NCBI RefSeq assembly: GCF_041261205.1
Contig: NZ_JBGCCH010000003.1
Span: 372,001 to 436,000 of the forward strand
Reading direction: 5' to 3'
DNA length: 64,000 nt
From: Catenulispora sp. MAP5-51
Lineage (GTDB): Bacteria > Actinomycetota > Actinomycetes > Streptomycetales > Catenulisporaceae
Below the pieces are notes generated by a model that worked only from the letters and a program-made list of their open reading frames with translations, did not search any database and was not told where the DNA came from. This document shows, in pieces, positions 15,976 to 25,800 of this stretch; the first letter of the stretch is position 1; each line of letters starts with the position of its first letter. Made by a program: the position numbers and the translations under genes.

Positions 15976-17475
15976 CTACCGCACGTCGCCCATCAGCCGG
16001 TTGATGATCGGGGAGGCCAGGAACACCAGCACCCCGATGCCCGCCGCCACCGCCCCCAGGCTCAGGAAGTAGGCGAAGTCGCTCATGACCGTGCTGAGCT
16101 TGGTGACGTACACGTTCAGCGCGTTCCCGGTGGCCGTGGCCAGGAACCACAGCCCCAGCATCTGCCCGGTGAAGCGGGCCGGGGCCAGCTGCGTGGTCAC
16201 CGACAGCCCGACCGGGGACAGGCACAGCTCGCCGATCGTCTGCAGCAGGTAGGTGACCGCCAGGAACCAGATCGAGACCCGGTGCGTGGGCGTGGCGTCC
16301 TTGCCGGCGATGCTCATCACGAAGAACGAGCACCCGATCACCACCAGCCCGATCGCGAACTTCACCGAGGTGCGCGGGGCCCGGTCGCCGAGCTTCTGCC
16401 ACATCCAGGCGAAGATCGGCGCGAACACCATGATGTAGAAGGGGTTCGCGGACTGCAGCCACACCGAGGGCATCTGCCAGCCGAAGATCGACAGGTCGGT
16501 CTTGTCCGCGGCGAACAGGTTGAGCTGGCTGCCGGACTGGTCGTAGATCATCCAGAACACGGTGGCGCCGACGAAGAACGCGACGAACGCCAGCAGCTTG
16601 GGCCGCTCCTGGGCCGTCAGCCCGCCTCGGCTGAACATGTAGCCGAAGTAGAGGAACGGCGTGGCGATGATCGGCGCGGCCAGACCGTCGGCGAACGCCG
16701 AGACGGACCACTCGGTGATCGCCATCCAGCCCAGCACGATCACCAGGACCACCGCGACGATCAGCGCCCCGAGCCGCAGCGAGCGCCGGAGTTCCGGCGG
16801 GGTGATCGGTTTGGGCGGCCGGAGCCCGACGGTGCCCAGGTGCTTGCCCTCCACGACGTACCAGACCACCGCGAAGGTCATGCCGAGCGCGGCGATCCCG
16901 AAGCCCAGGTGGTAGTTGACGTGCTGGCCGACCCAGCCGGCGGTCAGCGGCGCCAGGAACGCGCCGGAGTTGATCGCCATGTAGAAGATGGTGAAGCCGG
17001 CGTCCCGCCGGTCGTCGTGCTGGTGGTACAGACCGCCGACCTGCGCGGAGATGTTCGGCTTGAGCAATCCGGTGCCCAGGACGATCAGCCCGAGGCCCAG
17101 GAACGAGGTGGCCGCGGTCGGGACGGCCATCACGTAGTGGCCCAGCGCGATGATGATGCCGCCCCACAGCACCGAGCGTCTGGCGCCCCAGATCCGGTCG
17201 GCGACCCAGCCGCCGGGCACCGCCATCAGGTAGACCAGGCTGTTGTAGATGCCGTAGAAGCTGTTGCCGGCCGCGTCCGACAGGCCCAGGCCGTGGTGGG
17301 CCGTGGTGTCGGTGAGGAACAGGACGAGCAGCCCGCGCATCCCGTAGAAGCTGTACCGCTCCCAGAACTCGGTCGCGAACAGTGTCTGCAGACCCTTCGG
17401 GTGTCCGAAGAACGCCCGGTCCTCGTCCTGCGGCGGCAGGCCCTGGGCAGGGGAGGGAACGTCGTGGGTCGTCAT
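15976..17475 (-). CDS. POT/PTR2-family proton-coupled oligopeptide transporter
   Basis: Imports di- and tripeptides with protons across the plasma membrane. The 499 residues start at ATG 17475 (an upstream in-frame ATG at 17508 is possible). The signature EFWERYSFYGMRGLLVLFL sits near residue 35, matching the family ExxERFxYYG motif that couples protons. Fourteen or so helices follow, with GTGLLKPNISAQVG (PTR2 motif), FTIFYMAINSGAFLAPL and the late GELCLSPVGLSVT motif. It ends 26 bases before panE begins and is divergent from the two-component system. Confidence 0.92.
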   Translation of the reverse strand: MTTHDVPSPAQGLPPQDEDRAFFGHPKGLQTLFATEFWERYSFYGMRGLLVLFLTDTTAHHGLGLSDAAGNSFYGIYNSLVYLMAVPGGWVADRIWGARRSVLWGGIIIALGHYVMAVPTAATSFLGLGLIVLGTGLLKPNISAQVGGLYHQHDDRRDAGFTIFYMAINSGAFLAPLTAGWVGQHVNYHLGFGIAALGMTFAVVWYVVEGKHLGTVGLRPPKPITPPELRRSLRLGALIVAVVLVIVLGWMAITEWSVSAFADGLAAPIIATPFLYFGYMFSRGGLTAQERPKLLAFVAFFVGATVFWMIYDQSGSQLNLFAADKTDLSIFGWQMPSVWLQSANPFYIMVFAPIFAWMWQKLGDRAPRTSVKFAIGLVVIGCSFFVMSIAGKDATPTHRVSIWFLAVTYLLQTIGELCLSPVGLSVTTQLAPARFTGQMLGLWFLATATGNALNVYVTKLSTVMSDFAYFLSLGAVAAGIGVLVFLASPIINRLMGDVR

Positions 17476-17555
17476 GCGTTCGGTGCTTCCCGGACCAGAT
17501 CGCCGCATTACAGACAATGCTCCAGATGGGGGAGCGACAGCGGCTCGACCCCGAT

Positions 17556-17561
17556 TACCAT
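17556..17561 (+). promoter_or_regulatory. -10 box TACCAT for a probable leaderless transcript
   Basis: TACCAT ends seven bases before ATG 17569 of the response regulator gene and there is no Shine-Dalgarno in between. Confidence 0.5.
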
Positions 17562-17568
17562 CACACTC

Positions 17569-18237
17569 ATGACCCGAGTACTGCTCGCCGAGGACGACGC
17601 CGCCATTTCCGAACCGCTGGCGCGGGCGCTTCGACGTGAGGGCTACGAGGTCACTGTGCGCGCCGACGGGCCCGGGGCCCTGCTGGCCGGGCAAAGTGGC
17701 GTCGACCTGGTCGTTCTCGACCTGGGCCTGCCCGGAATGGACGGCCTGGAGGTCTGCCGCCGGCTGCGCGCCGACGGCCACACCTTCCCGGTGTTGGTGT
17801 TGACAGCCCGCGCCGACGAGGTCGACACCGTGGTGGGCCTGGACGCCGGCGCCGACGACTACGTCACCAAGCCGTTCCGGCTGGCCGAACTGCTGGCCCG
17901 GGTGCGCGCGCTGCTCCGGCGCGGCACCCCGGACCTGGGCAACGGCGTGCACGGCGTCCGAATAGACATCGAGTCGCACCGCGCCTACCTGGGCGACCAG
18001 GAGCTGAACCTCACCGCCAAGGAGTTCGACCTGCTCCGGGTGCTGGTCCGCGAGGTCGGCCGGGTGGTCACCCGGGACCAGCTGATGCGCGAGGTGTGGG
18101 ACACCACGTGGTGGTCCTCCACCAAGACCCTGGACATGCACATCTCCTGGCTGCGCAAGAAGTTGGGCGACGAGGCCTCCCGCCCGCGGTTCATCACCAC
18201 GGTGCGCGGCGTCGGCTTCCGTTTCGAGCGCGGCTAG
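17569..18237 (+). CDS. OmpR/PhoB-family response regulator
   Basis: A 222-residue regulator. The receiver domain (1-115) has the acidic pair EDDAA, phospho-acceptor Asp in VVLDLGLPGMDG, and the conserved Lys in DDYVTKPFRLAEL. The C-terminal winged helix (about 130-220) has LNLTAKEFDLLRVLVREVGR, VVTRDQLMREVW, TLDMHISWLRKKLG and ITTVRGVGFRFE. The kinase gene follows 18 bases downstream, so the two form a pair. The regulon is unknown. Confidence 0.94.
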   Translation: MTRVLLAEDDAAISEPLARALRREGYEVTVRADGPGALLAGQSGVDLVVLDLGLPGMDGLEVCRRLRADGHTFPVLVLTARADEVDTVVGLDAGADDYVTKPFRLAELLARVRALLRRGTPDLGNGVHGVRIDIESHRAYLGDQELNLTAKEFDLLRVLVREVGRVVTRDQLMREVWDTTWWSSTKTLDMHISWLRKKLGDEASRPRFITTVRGVGFRFERG

Positions 18238-18255
18238 CGAGCGGGCCCGCCTGCC

Positions 18256-19563
18256 GTGCGCCGTCGCCTGGTCTCCTCCACGTTCCTCGTGGTCATGATG
18301 GTCGTCATCCTGCTCGGCGTGCCGCTGGCGGTGCTCGAGGTGCGCTCGGTGGACACCAGCACCAAGACCGTGCTGGCCACCGAGGCGCGCATGCTCGCCG
18401 AGACGGTGCGGATGCAGGTCAGCAAGGCCAGCCTGGACGGCACCAACGCCGGGCCGCTGGGCGCCTACGCCAAGGACTGGCCGAATATGATCGCCTCCCA
18501 GCACGACGCCACCATCAACGTCGACGGCCAGAGCCCGATCCAGGTCAACAGCGCGCTGCCGGCCGGCTCGCCGACCTTCAGCGTCACCTACGACATCGAC
18601 AACGTGCTGCGCAACGTCGGCGTGCACGTCACCGTGCGGGCCCCGCGCGAGCCGGCCGACCAGCAGATCCGCAGCTCGATGTACCTGATCGGCGGGGTGG
18701 CGCTGGCCGTGCTGGTGGCCGCCACGGGCCTGGCCTACCTGCAGGCCCGCCGGCTCACCAAGCCGCTGGAGGAGCTGGCGGCCACCGCCGAGCGCCTGGG
18801 CTCCGGCGACCCGCGGCCCCGGCACCGCCGCTACGGCATCAGCGAGCTGGACCGGGTGGCCGAGGTCATCGACAGCTCGGCGGACCGGATCTCCACGATG
18901 CTGGGGGCCGAGCGCCGGCTGGCCGCCGAGGCCTCGCACGAGCTGCGCACCCCGCTGGCCGCGCTGTCGATGCGGCTGGAGGAGATCATCACGCTGGCCG
19001 ACGACCCGCAGACCGTGCGCGACGAGGCCGAGGTGGCGCTGTCCCAGGTCGAGCGGCTCACCGACGTGGTGCAGCGGCTGCTGACCACGGTGCGCACGCA
19101 CCGGCGCTCGGACCTGGCGGTGCCGATCGAGGTGGACACCGTGATCCGGCAGCAGGTCCACGAGTGGCGCCCGGCCTACCAGTCGATGCGGCGCGGGATC
19201 GTGGTCTCCGGCGAGCGGCGGCTGATGGCCATGGCCACCCCGGGCGCGTTCTCCCAGATCCTGTCCACGCTGCTGGAGAACTCGCTGATCCACGGCGCCG
19301 GCACGGTCACCGTGCACACCCGCGCGGTCGGCGGCTCGGTGGTGGTCGAGGTCGGCGACGAGGGCGACGGCATCGCGCCGGACCTGGAGGCCAAGCTGTT
19401 CGAGCGGGGCGCCTCCTCGCGCGGGTCCACCGGGCTGGGCCTGGCGGTGGCGCGGGAGCTGGCCGAGGCCGACGGCGGCCGGCTGAACCTGGTGCTTCAG
19501 CGGCCGGCGGTGTTCGCCGTCTTCCTCACGGAGCACTCGCCGTTGTCGGTGATTGCGCGCTGA
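18256..19563 (+). CDS. Sensor histidine kinase
   Basis: A 435-residue membrane kinase from GTG 18256. TM1 is near residues 5-27 (FLVVMMVVILLGVPLAVLEV), an extracytoplasmic sensor region runs to about 138, and TM2 is at 140-160 (YLIGGVALAVLVAATGLAYL). HAMP-like linker RRLTKPLEELAATAERLGSG, then the phosphorylated His in EASHELRTPLAALS near 228. ATP-binding blocks: LLENSLIHGAG (N box), VGDEGDGIAPD (G1) and GLGLAVARELAEADGG (G2). It partners the preceding regulator. The 3' end overlaps the convergent GtrA gene by 38 bases. Confidence 0.93.
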   Translation: MRRRLVSSTFLVVMMVVILLGVPLAVLEVRSVDTSTKTVLATEARMLAETVRMQVSKASLDGTNAGPLGAYAKDWPNMIASQHDATINVDGQSPIQVNSALPAGSPTFSVTYDIDNVLRNVGVHVTVRAPREPADQQIRSSMYLIGGVALAVLVAATGLAYLQARRLTKPLEELAATAERLGSGDPRPRHRRYGISELDRVAEVIDSSADRISTMLGAERRLAAEASHELRTPLAALSMRLEEIITLADDPQTVRDEAEVALSQVERLTDVVQRLLTTVRTHRRSDLAVPIEVDTVIRQQVHEWRPAYQSMRRGIVVSGERRLMAMATPGAFSQILSTLLENSLIHGAGTVTVHTRAVGGSVVVEVGDEGDGIAPDLEAKLFERGASSRGSTGLGLAVARELAEADGGRLNLVLQRPAVFAVFLTEHSPLSVIAR

Positions 19564-20107
19564 AGCCGCCGTCGTCGTCGGCGTCGGAGCCCCCCGGGCC
19601 TCCGGGGCGGGCGGCGGCCTGGGTGTTGCCAGCCGCTCCGGCAGCCCCAGCGGCCCCGGCAGCACCGCCGGTCTCGCCGGCCTCGGGGAAGACGAACAGG
19701 TGCGAGGTCGTGAACCGGAACACCCCGGCGACCGGCAGGCCCAGGACGAACTTGGCGACGTTGGCCGCCTCGATGCTGTGGAAGCCCAGCACCCGGTCGC
19801 CGACGAACACGAAGCTGTTCTCGATGATCAGGCCGACCAGGCTGATCAGCGCGAACATCGCCATCTCCCGGCGCCGGGCGTCGGCCGGGCGGTCGCGGAA
19901 GACCCAGTAGCGGTTGCCGATGTAGGCGGTGACGGTGGCCACGCAGGTACCGCCGATGGAGGCCACGGTGTGGCTCAGCCCGGTGTACTTCCACAGCAGG
20001 TTGGAGCTGAAGACGTCCGAGGCGACGCCGATGGCGCCGACCACGCCGAACTTGAGCATCTCGGCGTAGAGCTTGCGGACCGTCGAGACGGTTTTGGCAA
20101 CGAGCAC
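19526..20107 (-). CDS. GtrA-family membrane protein
   Basis: GtrA-like proteins are small four-helix membrane proteins, thought to flip or present polyprenyl-linked sugars for surface glycosylation. Of 193 residues, the first 135 form the domain: KFGVVGAIGVASDVFSSNLL, GGTCVATVTAYIGNRYWVFR with the hallmark NRYWVFR, the charged DARRREMAMFALIS, and KFVLGLPVAGVFRFTTSHLFVF. A Gly/Ala-rich tail follows and runs into the kinase gene on the other strand. GTG 20107 is taken as start. A second GtrA gene lies 46 bases upstream on the same strand. Confidence 0.87.
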   Translation of the reverse strand: MLVAKTVSTVRKLYAEMLKFGVVGAIGVASDVFSSNLLWKYTGLSHTVASIGGTCVATVTAYIGNRYWVFRDRPADARRREMAMFALISLVGLIIENSFVFVGDRVLGFHSIEAANVAKFVLGLPVAGVFRFTTSHLFVFPEAGETGGAAGAAGAAGAAGNTQAAARPGGPGGSDADDDGGFSAQSPTTASAP

Positions 20108-20153
20108 AGGAGGATTATCTACAAAGATGTGCGGTGGCTGTCAGCCCGCGACG

Positions 20154-20717
20154 TCAGCGGCCCGCGGTCTCGGGGACCGGGCGCTGGTGGGCGTGCGGGT
20201 GCGCCGCGTGCGCGTTCGCGACCGGGTACAGCGGGGCGGTCGCGGAGGCCGGGATCGCTTCGGGCTCCTCGGCGGTGCCCTCGGGGAAGACGAACGTCCG
20301 GTAGCAGTACAGGCGGAAGAGCATGCCCAGCGGGAGGCCGAAGACGTAGCTCGCGACGTTCACCGCCAGCGTGCCGTCCTGGCCCAGGCCGTACTTGCTG
20401 ATGAAGACGAACATGACCTCGATGACCGCGGCGACGCCGTTGATCAGGAAGAAGAAGAGCATCTCCCGGCGGCGGTCGATCTTGTCGCGGTCCTTGTAGG
20501 TCCAGTAGCGGTTGCCGAGGTAGGCCACAAAGGTGGCCACGATGGTCGAGACGACCTTGGCGAAGATCTGCTTGCTGGGAGCCGCCAGCAGGTAGACGTT
20601 GAACACGCCCATGTTGACGACCAGGGCGACAGCGCCCACGGCCCCGAACTTCGACAGCTCGTGGACGAGGTGTTCGAAGCGGTTGTACAAAGAACGCACG
20701 ACCGTCACGCCTGCCAC
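20154..20717 (-). CDS. GtrA-family membrane protein, second copy
   Basis: A 187-residue paralogue of the neighbouring gene, in the same orientation. Shared landmarks: ELSKFGAVGAVALVVNMGVFN, TIVATFVAYLGNRYWTYKDR, DRRREMLFFFLINGVAAVIE and YVFGLPLGMLFRLYCYRTFVFPEG. A His/Ala-rich tail (ANAHAAHPHAHQR) ends the protein. GTG 20717 is the chosen start, with others in frame within ten codons. A GtrA gene next to purK-purE is a conserved actinobacterial order. Role in surface glycan assembly is inferred from the family. Confidence 0.9.
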   Translation of the reverse strand: MAGVTVVRSLYNRFEHLVHELSKFGAVGAVALVVNMGVFNVYLLAAPSKQIFAKVVSTIVATFVAYLGNRYWTYKDRDKIDRRREMLFFFLINGVAAVIEVMFVFISKYGLGQDGTLAVNVASYVFGLPLGMLFRLYCYRTFVFPEGTAEEPEAIPASATAPLYPVANAHAAHPHAHQRPVPETAGR

Positions 20718-20942
20718 CTGTCTTCCATCGGTTTTCTCCTAGCGACCCGAGGGTACCGTCCCTATCTGGGCCGCTTCGACTGCTGACCGGGAAACCTCCG
20801 TTAAATCTACTCATCGCGACGTAGCTGTGACATTAGGCCGCACCCATTCGTGGTGCTAGGTCCGGGATGTCGTCCTCCGATGTGTCCAGACAGGCAACCG
20901 GATCGACTCGCCAGTGCGTCGTGGCCGCACCTGGCCGCCCCA

Positions 20943-20948
20943 TAGAAT
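20943..20948 (+). promoter_or_regulatory. -10 box TAGAAT for a probable leaderless purK transcript
   Basis: TAGAAT ends six bases before GTG 20955 and is the best -10 match in the intergenic region. No Shine-Dalgarno lies between. The rest of the 237-bp gap from 20718 shows no gene or PurR-type palindrome that I could support. Confidence 0.55.
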
Positions 20949-20954
20949 TAACCG

Positions 20955-22112
20955 GTGAGCTTTCCCGTGGTAGGAGTCGTCGGAGGCGGCCAGCTGGCCC
21001 GCATGATGCAGCAGGCCGCGATCGGCCTGGGGGTCGAGTTGCGCGTGCTGGCGCAGCGGCCGGATGATCCGGCCGCGCAGGTGACGCCCGGCACGGTGAT
21101 CGGCGACCACCACGACTTCGAGGCGCTGAAGGCCTTCGCCGCCGGCTGCGACGTGCTCACCTTCGACCACGAGCACGTGCCCACGGACTTCCTGCACGAG
21201 CTGGAGGCCGCCGGCGTCGCCGTCCGCCCCGGTCCCGACGCGCTGGTCTACGCCCAGGACAAGGGCCTGATGCGGCAGCGGCTCTCCGAGCTCGGGCTGC
21301 CGTGCCCGCAGTGGGCGCTGGTCTCCTCCGACGACGATCTCGCCGACTTCGGCACCACGGTCGGCTTCCCCTATGTCCTGAAGGCCACGCGCGGCGGCTA
21401 CGACGGCCGCGGGGTGTGGGTGGTGGACGACCTGGACGAGGCCAAGGCGGTGCTGGCCGGCGCGGTCGAGCGCGGCGTGAGGCTGCTGGCCGAGGCCAAG
21501 GTGCCGTTCGTCCGGGAGCTGTCGGCCCAGGTCGCGCGCTCCCCGCACGGCCAGGCCGCCGCCTACCCGGTGGTGGAGTCGCTGCAGATCGACGGCATCT
21601 GCCGCGAGGTGTACGTGCCGGCGCCCGGGCTGTCCGAGGCCGCCGCGCTGGACGCCCAGCGGATCGCGCTGACCATCGCCAAGGAGCTCGGGGTCACCGG
21701 GATGCTCGCGGTGGAGATGTTCGAGACCGCCGACGGCGCGGTGCTGGTCAACGAGCTGGCGATGCGCCCGCACAACTCCGGGCACTGGAGCATGGACGGC
21801 GCGGTCACCGGCCAGTTCGAGCAGCACCTGCGCGCCGTCCTGGACCTGCCGCTGGGCCAGGTCCGGCCGGTGGCGCCGATCGTGGTGATGGCCAACGTGC
21901 TGGGCCTGGACCTGCCCGAGGTCTACCCGGCGTACAAGCACGTGATGGCGCACGACCCCGGGGTCAAGGTCCACATGTACGGCAAGGCCGTGAAGCCGGG
22001 CCGGAAGATCGGGCATGTCAATGTCCTGAGCGTCCAGGGCGGGTCGTTCGAGGACACCGTCGAGCGCGCCCGGCACGCCGCCGCGTACCTGCGAGGAGAG
22101 ATCGATGAGTGA
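20955..22112 (+). CDS. purK: N5-carboxyaminoimidazole ribonucleotide synthase
   Basis: Makes N5-CAIR from AIR, ATP and bicarbonate in purine synthesis. The 385 residues form an ATP-grasp enzyme: [20 protein letters not shown] at the N-terminus, [13 protein letters not shown], then ATP-grasp landmarks [34 protein letters not shown], and [20 protein letters not shown] followed by RPHNSGHW. The C-terminal [18 protein letters not shown] is also typical. Overlaps purE by eight bases. Confidence 0.96.
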   Translation: MSFPVVGVVGGGQLARMMQQAAIGLGVELRVLAQRPDDPAAQVTPGTVIGDHHDFEALKAFAAGCDVLTFDHEHVPTDFLHELEAAGVAVRPGPDALVYAQDKGLMRQRLSELGLPCPQWALVSSDDDLADFGTTVGFPYVLKATRGGYDGRGVWVVDDLDEAKAVLAGAVERGVRLLAEAKVPFVRELSAQVARSPHGQAAAYPVVESLQIDGICREVYVPAPGLSEAAALDAQRIALTIAKELGVTGMLAVEMFETADGAVLVNELAMRPHNSGHWSMDGAVTGQFEQHLRAVLDLPLGQVRPVAPIVVMANVLGLDLPEVYPAYKHVMAHDPGVKVHMYGKAVKPGRKIGHVNVLSVQGGSFEDTVERARHAAAYLRGEIDE

Positions 22113-22653
22113 GCCGGCCGCGGCCAGCGCCAGTTCCGCCAGCCCCGCCAGTCCCGCCAGTCCCCTGGTCGGACTGGTCATGGGTTCGGACTCGGACTGG
22201 CCGGTGATGAAGCTGGCCGCCGAGGCGCTGGAGGAGTTCGGCATCCCCTACGAGGCCGACGTGGTCTCGGCGCACCGGATGCCGCGGGAGATGATCGCCT
22301 ACGGCGAGAACGCGGCCGGCCGCGGCCTGAAGGTGATCATCGCCGGCGCCGGCGGCGCGGCGCACCTGCCCGGCATGCTCGCCTCGGTCACCCCGCTGCC
22401 GGTGATCGGCGTCCCGGTCCCGCTGAAGTACCTGGACGGCATGGACTCGCTGCTGTCGATCGTGCAGATGCCGGCCGGCGTGCCGGTCGCCACGGTCTCG
22501 GTCGGCGGCGCCCGCAACGCCGGTCTGCTGGCCGCCCGCATCCTGGCCGCGCACGACCTGGAACTGCTCGGCGCCATGCGCGCCTTCCAGGACGACCTCA
22601 ACGCTCAGGCCACGGCCAAGGGTGCGGTCCTTCGCGCGGTTAGGGCAGAGTAG
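22105..22653 (+). CDS. purE: N5-carboxyaminoimidazole ribonucleotide mutase
   Basis: Converts N5-CAIR to CAIR, the step after PurK. The 182 residues start at ATG 22105 inside the end of purK. After a 20-residue Ala/Ser/Pro lead, the class I core shows [23 protein letters not shown] with the catalytic His, and [37 protein letters not shown] and [14 protein letters not shown] follow. Operon partner of purK. Confidence 0.96.
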   Translation: MSEPAAASASSASPASPASPLVGLVMGSDSDWPVMKLAAEALEEFGIPYEADVVSAHRMPREMIAYGENAAGRGLKVIIAGAGGAAHLPGMLASVTPLPVIGVPVPLKYLDGMDSLLSIVQMPAGVPVATVSVGGARNAGLLAARILAAHDLELLGAMRAFQDDLNAQATAKGAVLRAVRAE

Positions 22654-22805
22654 GCCGGTCGGACAGCGCGGCACACTGGTCTGGTATCCGTTGTCTGTGT
22701 TCATCTCTGCGGGCATCGCGGGCGACTTCGGCCCGCCCACAGGGGACACTGTGTAAACGGGGGAACCTCGCAGGGCACGCGCGACGACAATGGGGGAGCA
22801 GATCT

Positions 22806-25800
22806 GTGGACGCCAACCGACCCGCTCCGGGCCCCGGCGGCTACGGCGGCCTCGGCGCCGGGAGCATCGTCTCGAAGAACATCCAGCCGCTGCTGGAGGC
22901 CGACCCGCGCCAGATCGGGCCCTACGCGGTGCGGGGGCGCCTGGGCCAGGGCGCGATGGGCAGCGTCTACCTCGGCTTCGCCCCCTCCGGGCAGGCGTTC
23001 GCCCTGAAGGTGCTGCGCCAGGACTTCGCCTCCGACCGCGACTTCCGCAAGCGCTTCACCCGCGAGATCGCCGCGGCGCGCGCGGTGCACTCCCCGTTCG
23101 TGAACGCCGTCACCGACGCCGACCCCAACGCCGCGACCCCGTGGCTGGCCTCGTACTTCATCCCCGGCCCGCCCCTGAGCTCGGCGGTGCAGCTGGCCGG
23201 CCCCTTCGCCCCCCGCTCGGTGGCCCACCTCGGCGTCGGCATCGGCCTGGCCCTGCAGGCCATCCACACCGCGGGCATCGTCCACCGCGACCTGAAGCCG
23301 GCCAACGTCCTGGTCGCCTCCGACGGCCCGCGCGTCATCGACTTCGGCATAGCCCGCGCCGTCGACGCCAGCATGCTCACCGCCACCGGCATGCGCCTGG
23401 GCACCCCGAGCTTCATGGCCCCCGAACAGGTGGCGGGCAGCGACGTGGACGCCCCGGCGGACGTCTGGGCGGTCGGCGGCATGCTGATCTACGCCGCCAC
23501 CGGCCGCACCCCCTTCGGCGACGGCAACGCGATGGCCATCCTCTACCGCGTCGAGAACCACGAGCCGGACCTGCAGGGGATGGAGCCGGCACTGGCGTAC
23601 ATAGCAGGACGCTGCCTGACCAAGGACCCCGCCGAGCGCCCGACCCCGACCCAGCTGGTCGAGATGTGCCGCGCCGCCCTCAACGGCGGCCTGGAGGGAC
23701 ACCCGGCCCTGCGCGGCTCGGACGTCACCGGCTGGCTGCCGTCGGCGGTGTCGCGGGACCTCGCGGCGCGGGCGGTGGAGCTTGCGAACATCGGGCATGT
23801 GGTGCCGGGGCCGGGGCCGGTACCTGCGGCGGCTGCGCCTGCGACCGCGTCGCCGAGTGCGGGCGGCGACACCGGCACCGGTACCGGCGCGGGTGGCGCG
23901 GGCAAGACCGGCGGGGGCCTCGGCGGATTCTTGCGACGCAAAGGCGGAGGACCGGCCGGCGCCGGTTCCGCGACGGGGGCGCCCTCGACCGGGCAGCCGA
24001 GTGGTCAATACAGTCAGGGGACTGCGATGGGTGGCGGGCAGGGGCAGTACGGGCAGCCGAGCGGCCAGACCGGCGGCGGACAGTACGGGCCTCCGCCGGG
24101 GTACGAGGGACAGGACCCGAACGGGACGGGCGGCAGTGGGACGGGGCAGATAGCGCCTGGTCACATATCGCCTGGTCAGATGCCGCCTGGTCAGATGCCG
24201 CAGGGGCAAATGCAACCGGGCCAAATGCCGCCTGGGCAGTACGGCGCACAGCAGCAGGGCACCTTCGGCGGGCAGAACCCGGGCGGCACCAGCGGACAGT
24301 ACGGTGCGCCGGCTCCGCAGCAGGGGTATGCGAACCCTGAGCCCGCCGGCCAGTGGGGCCAGCCGCCGCAGAGTCAGCAGCAAAGCCAATGGGGACAACC
24401 CGCCGCACCGGCGTGGGGACCCTCGGGGCCCTCGGGCAGCGACATGCCCACCACCATCACGCCCCCGAACGTCCCCGCCCCCGAACCCCAGGAACCGGCC
24501 TGGCGCGCGGCGACCTCCTCGCAGACACCGGCGGCCCCGGAACCGGAACCGGCGGGAGTCGCAGGGCTTCCTGCGGGCTTCACGCCGATCGGGGAAGAAG
24601 CCAGGCGCCTCGAAGAAGTAGCTGAAGCAGACTCGGCAGCCGCCTCCGACAGCGGTTCCGGTCAGCAGCCCGCGGGCAATGGTCCGGCCTGGGGCCAGAC
24701 GCCCGGCTCCGGTTTCGGACAGCAGTCCGCGAGTGGCACTCCGGCTTGGGGCCAGCCTGCCGCTTCCGACGCCCCGGCTTGGGGCCAGCCCGCCGCTTCT
24801 GACGCTCCCGCCTGGGGCCAGCCCGCGCCTGCTTTGCCGCAGCCCGCCGCCTCTGCGGCTTCCGATGTCGATCCGGCTTTCGGCCCGCCCAAGCCCGCCA
24901 ACTCGGCCATCCCCCAGATCGCGGAGCCCACTTTCGCGACCAACTTCAACATCCCGGCCGTCACCCCGCCGCCCGAGGCCAGTGCCGACTCCGGCCCCGC
25001 GCGCTCGGGCATCGGCGTACCCTCCATCGCCGAGCCGACGTTCGCGACCAACTTCAACATCCCCGCCGTCACTCCGCAGCCCGAGCCGGCCGCCGATCAG
25101 CCTCAGGCCACGCCGTCGACTCCAAGCTCGACCCCGGCTCCCGCGCCGTCGTTCGCGGTCCCGCAGATCGCCGAGCCGACGTTCGCGACGAACTTCAACA
25201 TCCCGGCCGTGACCCCCGCGCCCGCGCCCGACGCCGCCCAAGCCGCCGCCCAAGCTGCCGCCACCGACGCCCCCGCGTCCCAGGCCGCGCCGTCGACCTC
25301 GCCGTCGACCCCGGCGTCGAATCCGACACCGCCCCCGGCTCCCGCGCCGTCGTTCGCGATCCCGCAGATCGCCGAACCCACGTTCGCCACCAACTTCAAC
25401 ATGCCCGCCGTGACCCCGCAGTCCGGCACCGGGGATTCCAGCGAGCCCGAAGCGTCGGCACCCGCGGCGCCGTTCAGCGGCATCAGCGTCCCGCAGATCG
25501 CCGAGCCGACGTTCGCGACCAACTTCAACATGCCTGCGGTCTCCGCCGCCGCCCCGAACGCCGACTCCGACACGGGCGACGCACCCTCCGCCCGCACCGG
25601 CCCTCCCGCGGTCAGCGTCCCCTCCATCGCCGAACCCAGCTGGGCCACCGGCTTCATGCCCGCGGTCACCCCCGACGCCCCGGCGCAGGACGCGATCCAA
25701 GACGCGATCCCGTCCCCGATCCCCGACGAGCCGGAACCGGCCCCCAAGCCGATCACCCACGCCCCGCCGATCCCGCCGCACCTCCAGCAGCCGATGACGC

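Noticed and set aside
20718-20954. Purine riboswitch or PurR box before purK
   Set aside because: No conserved riboswitch core or palindrome found, and a -10 box six bases before the start leaves no room for a leader.
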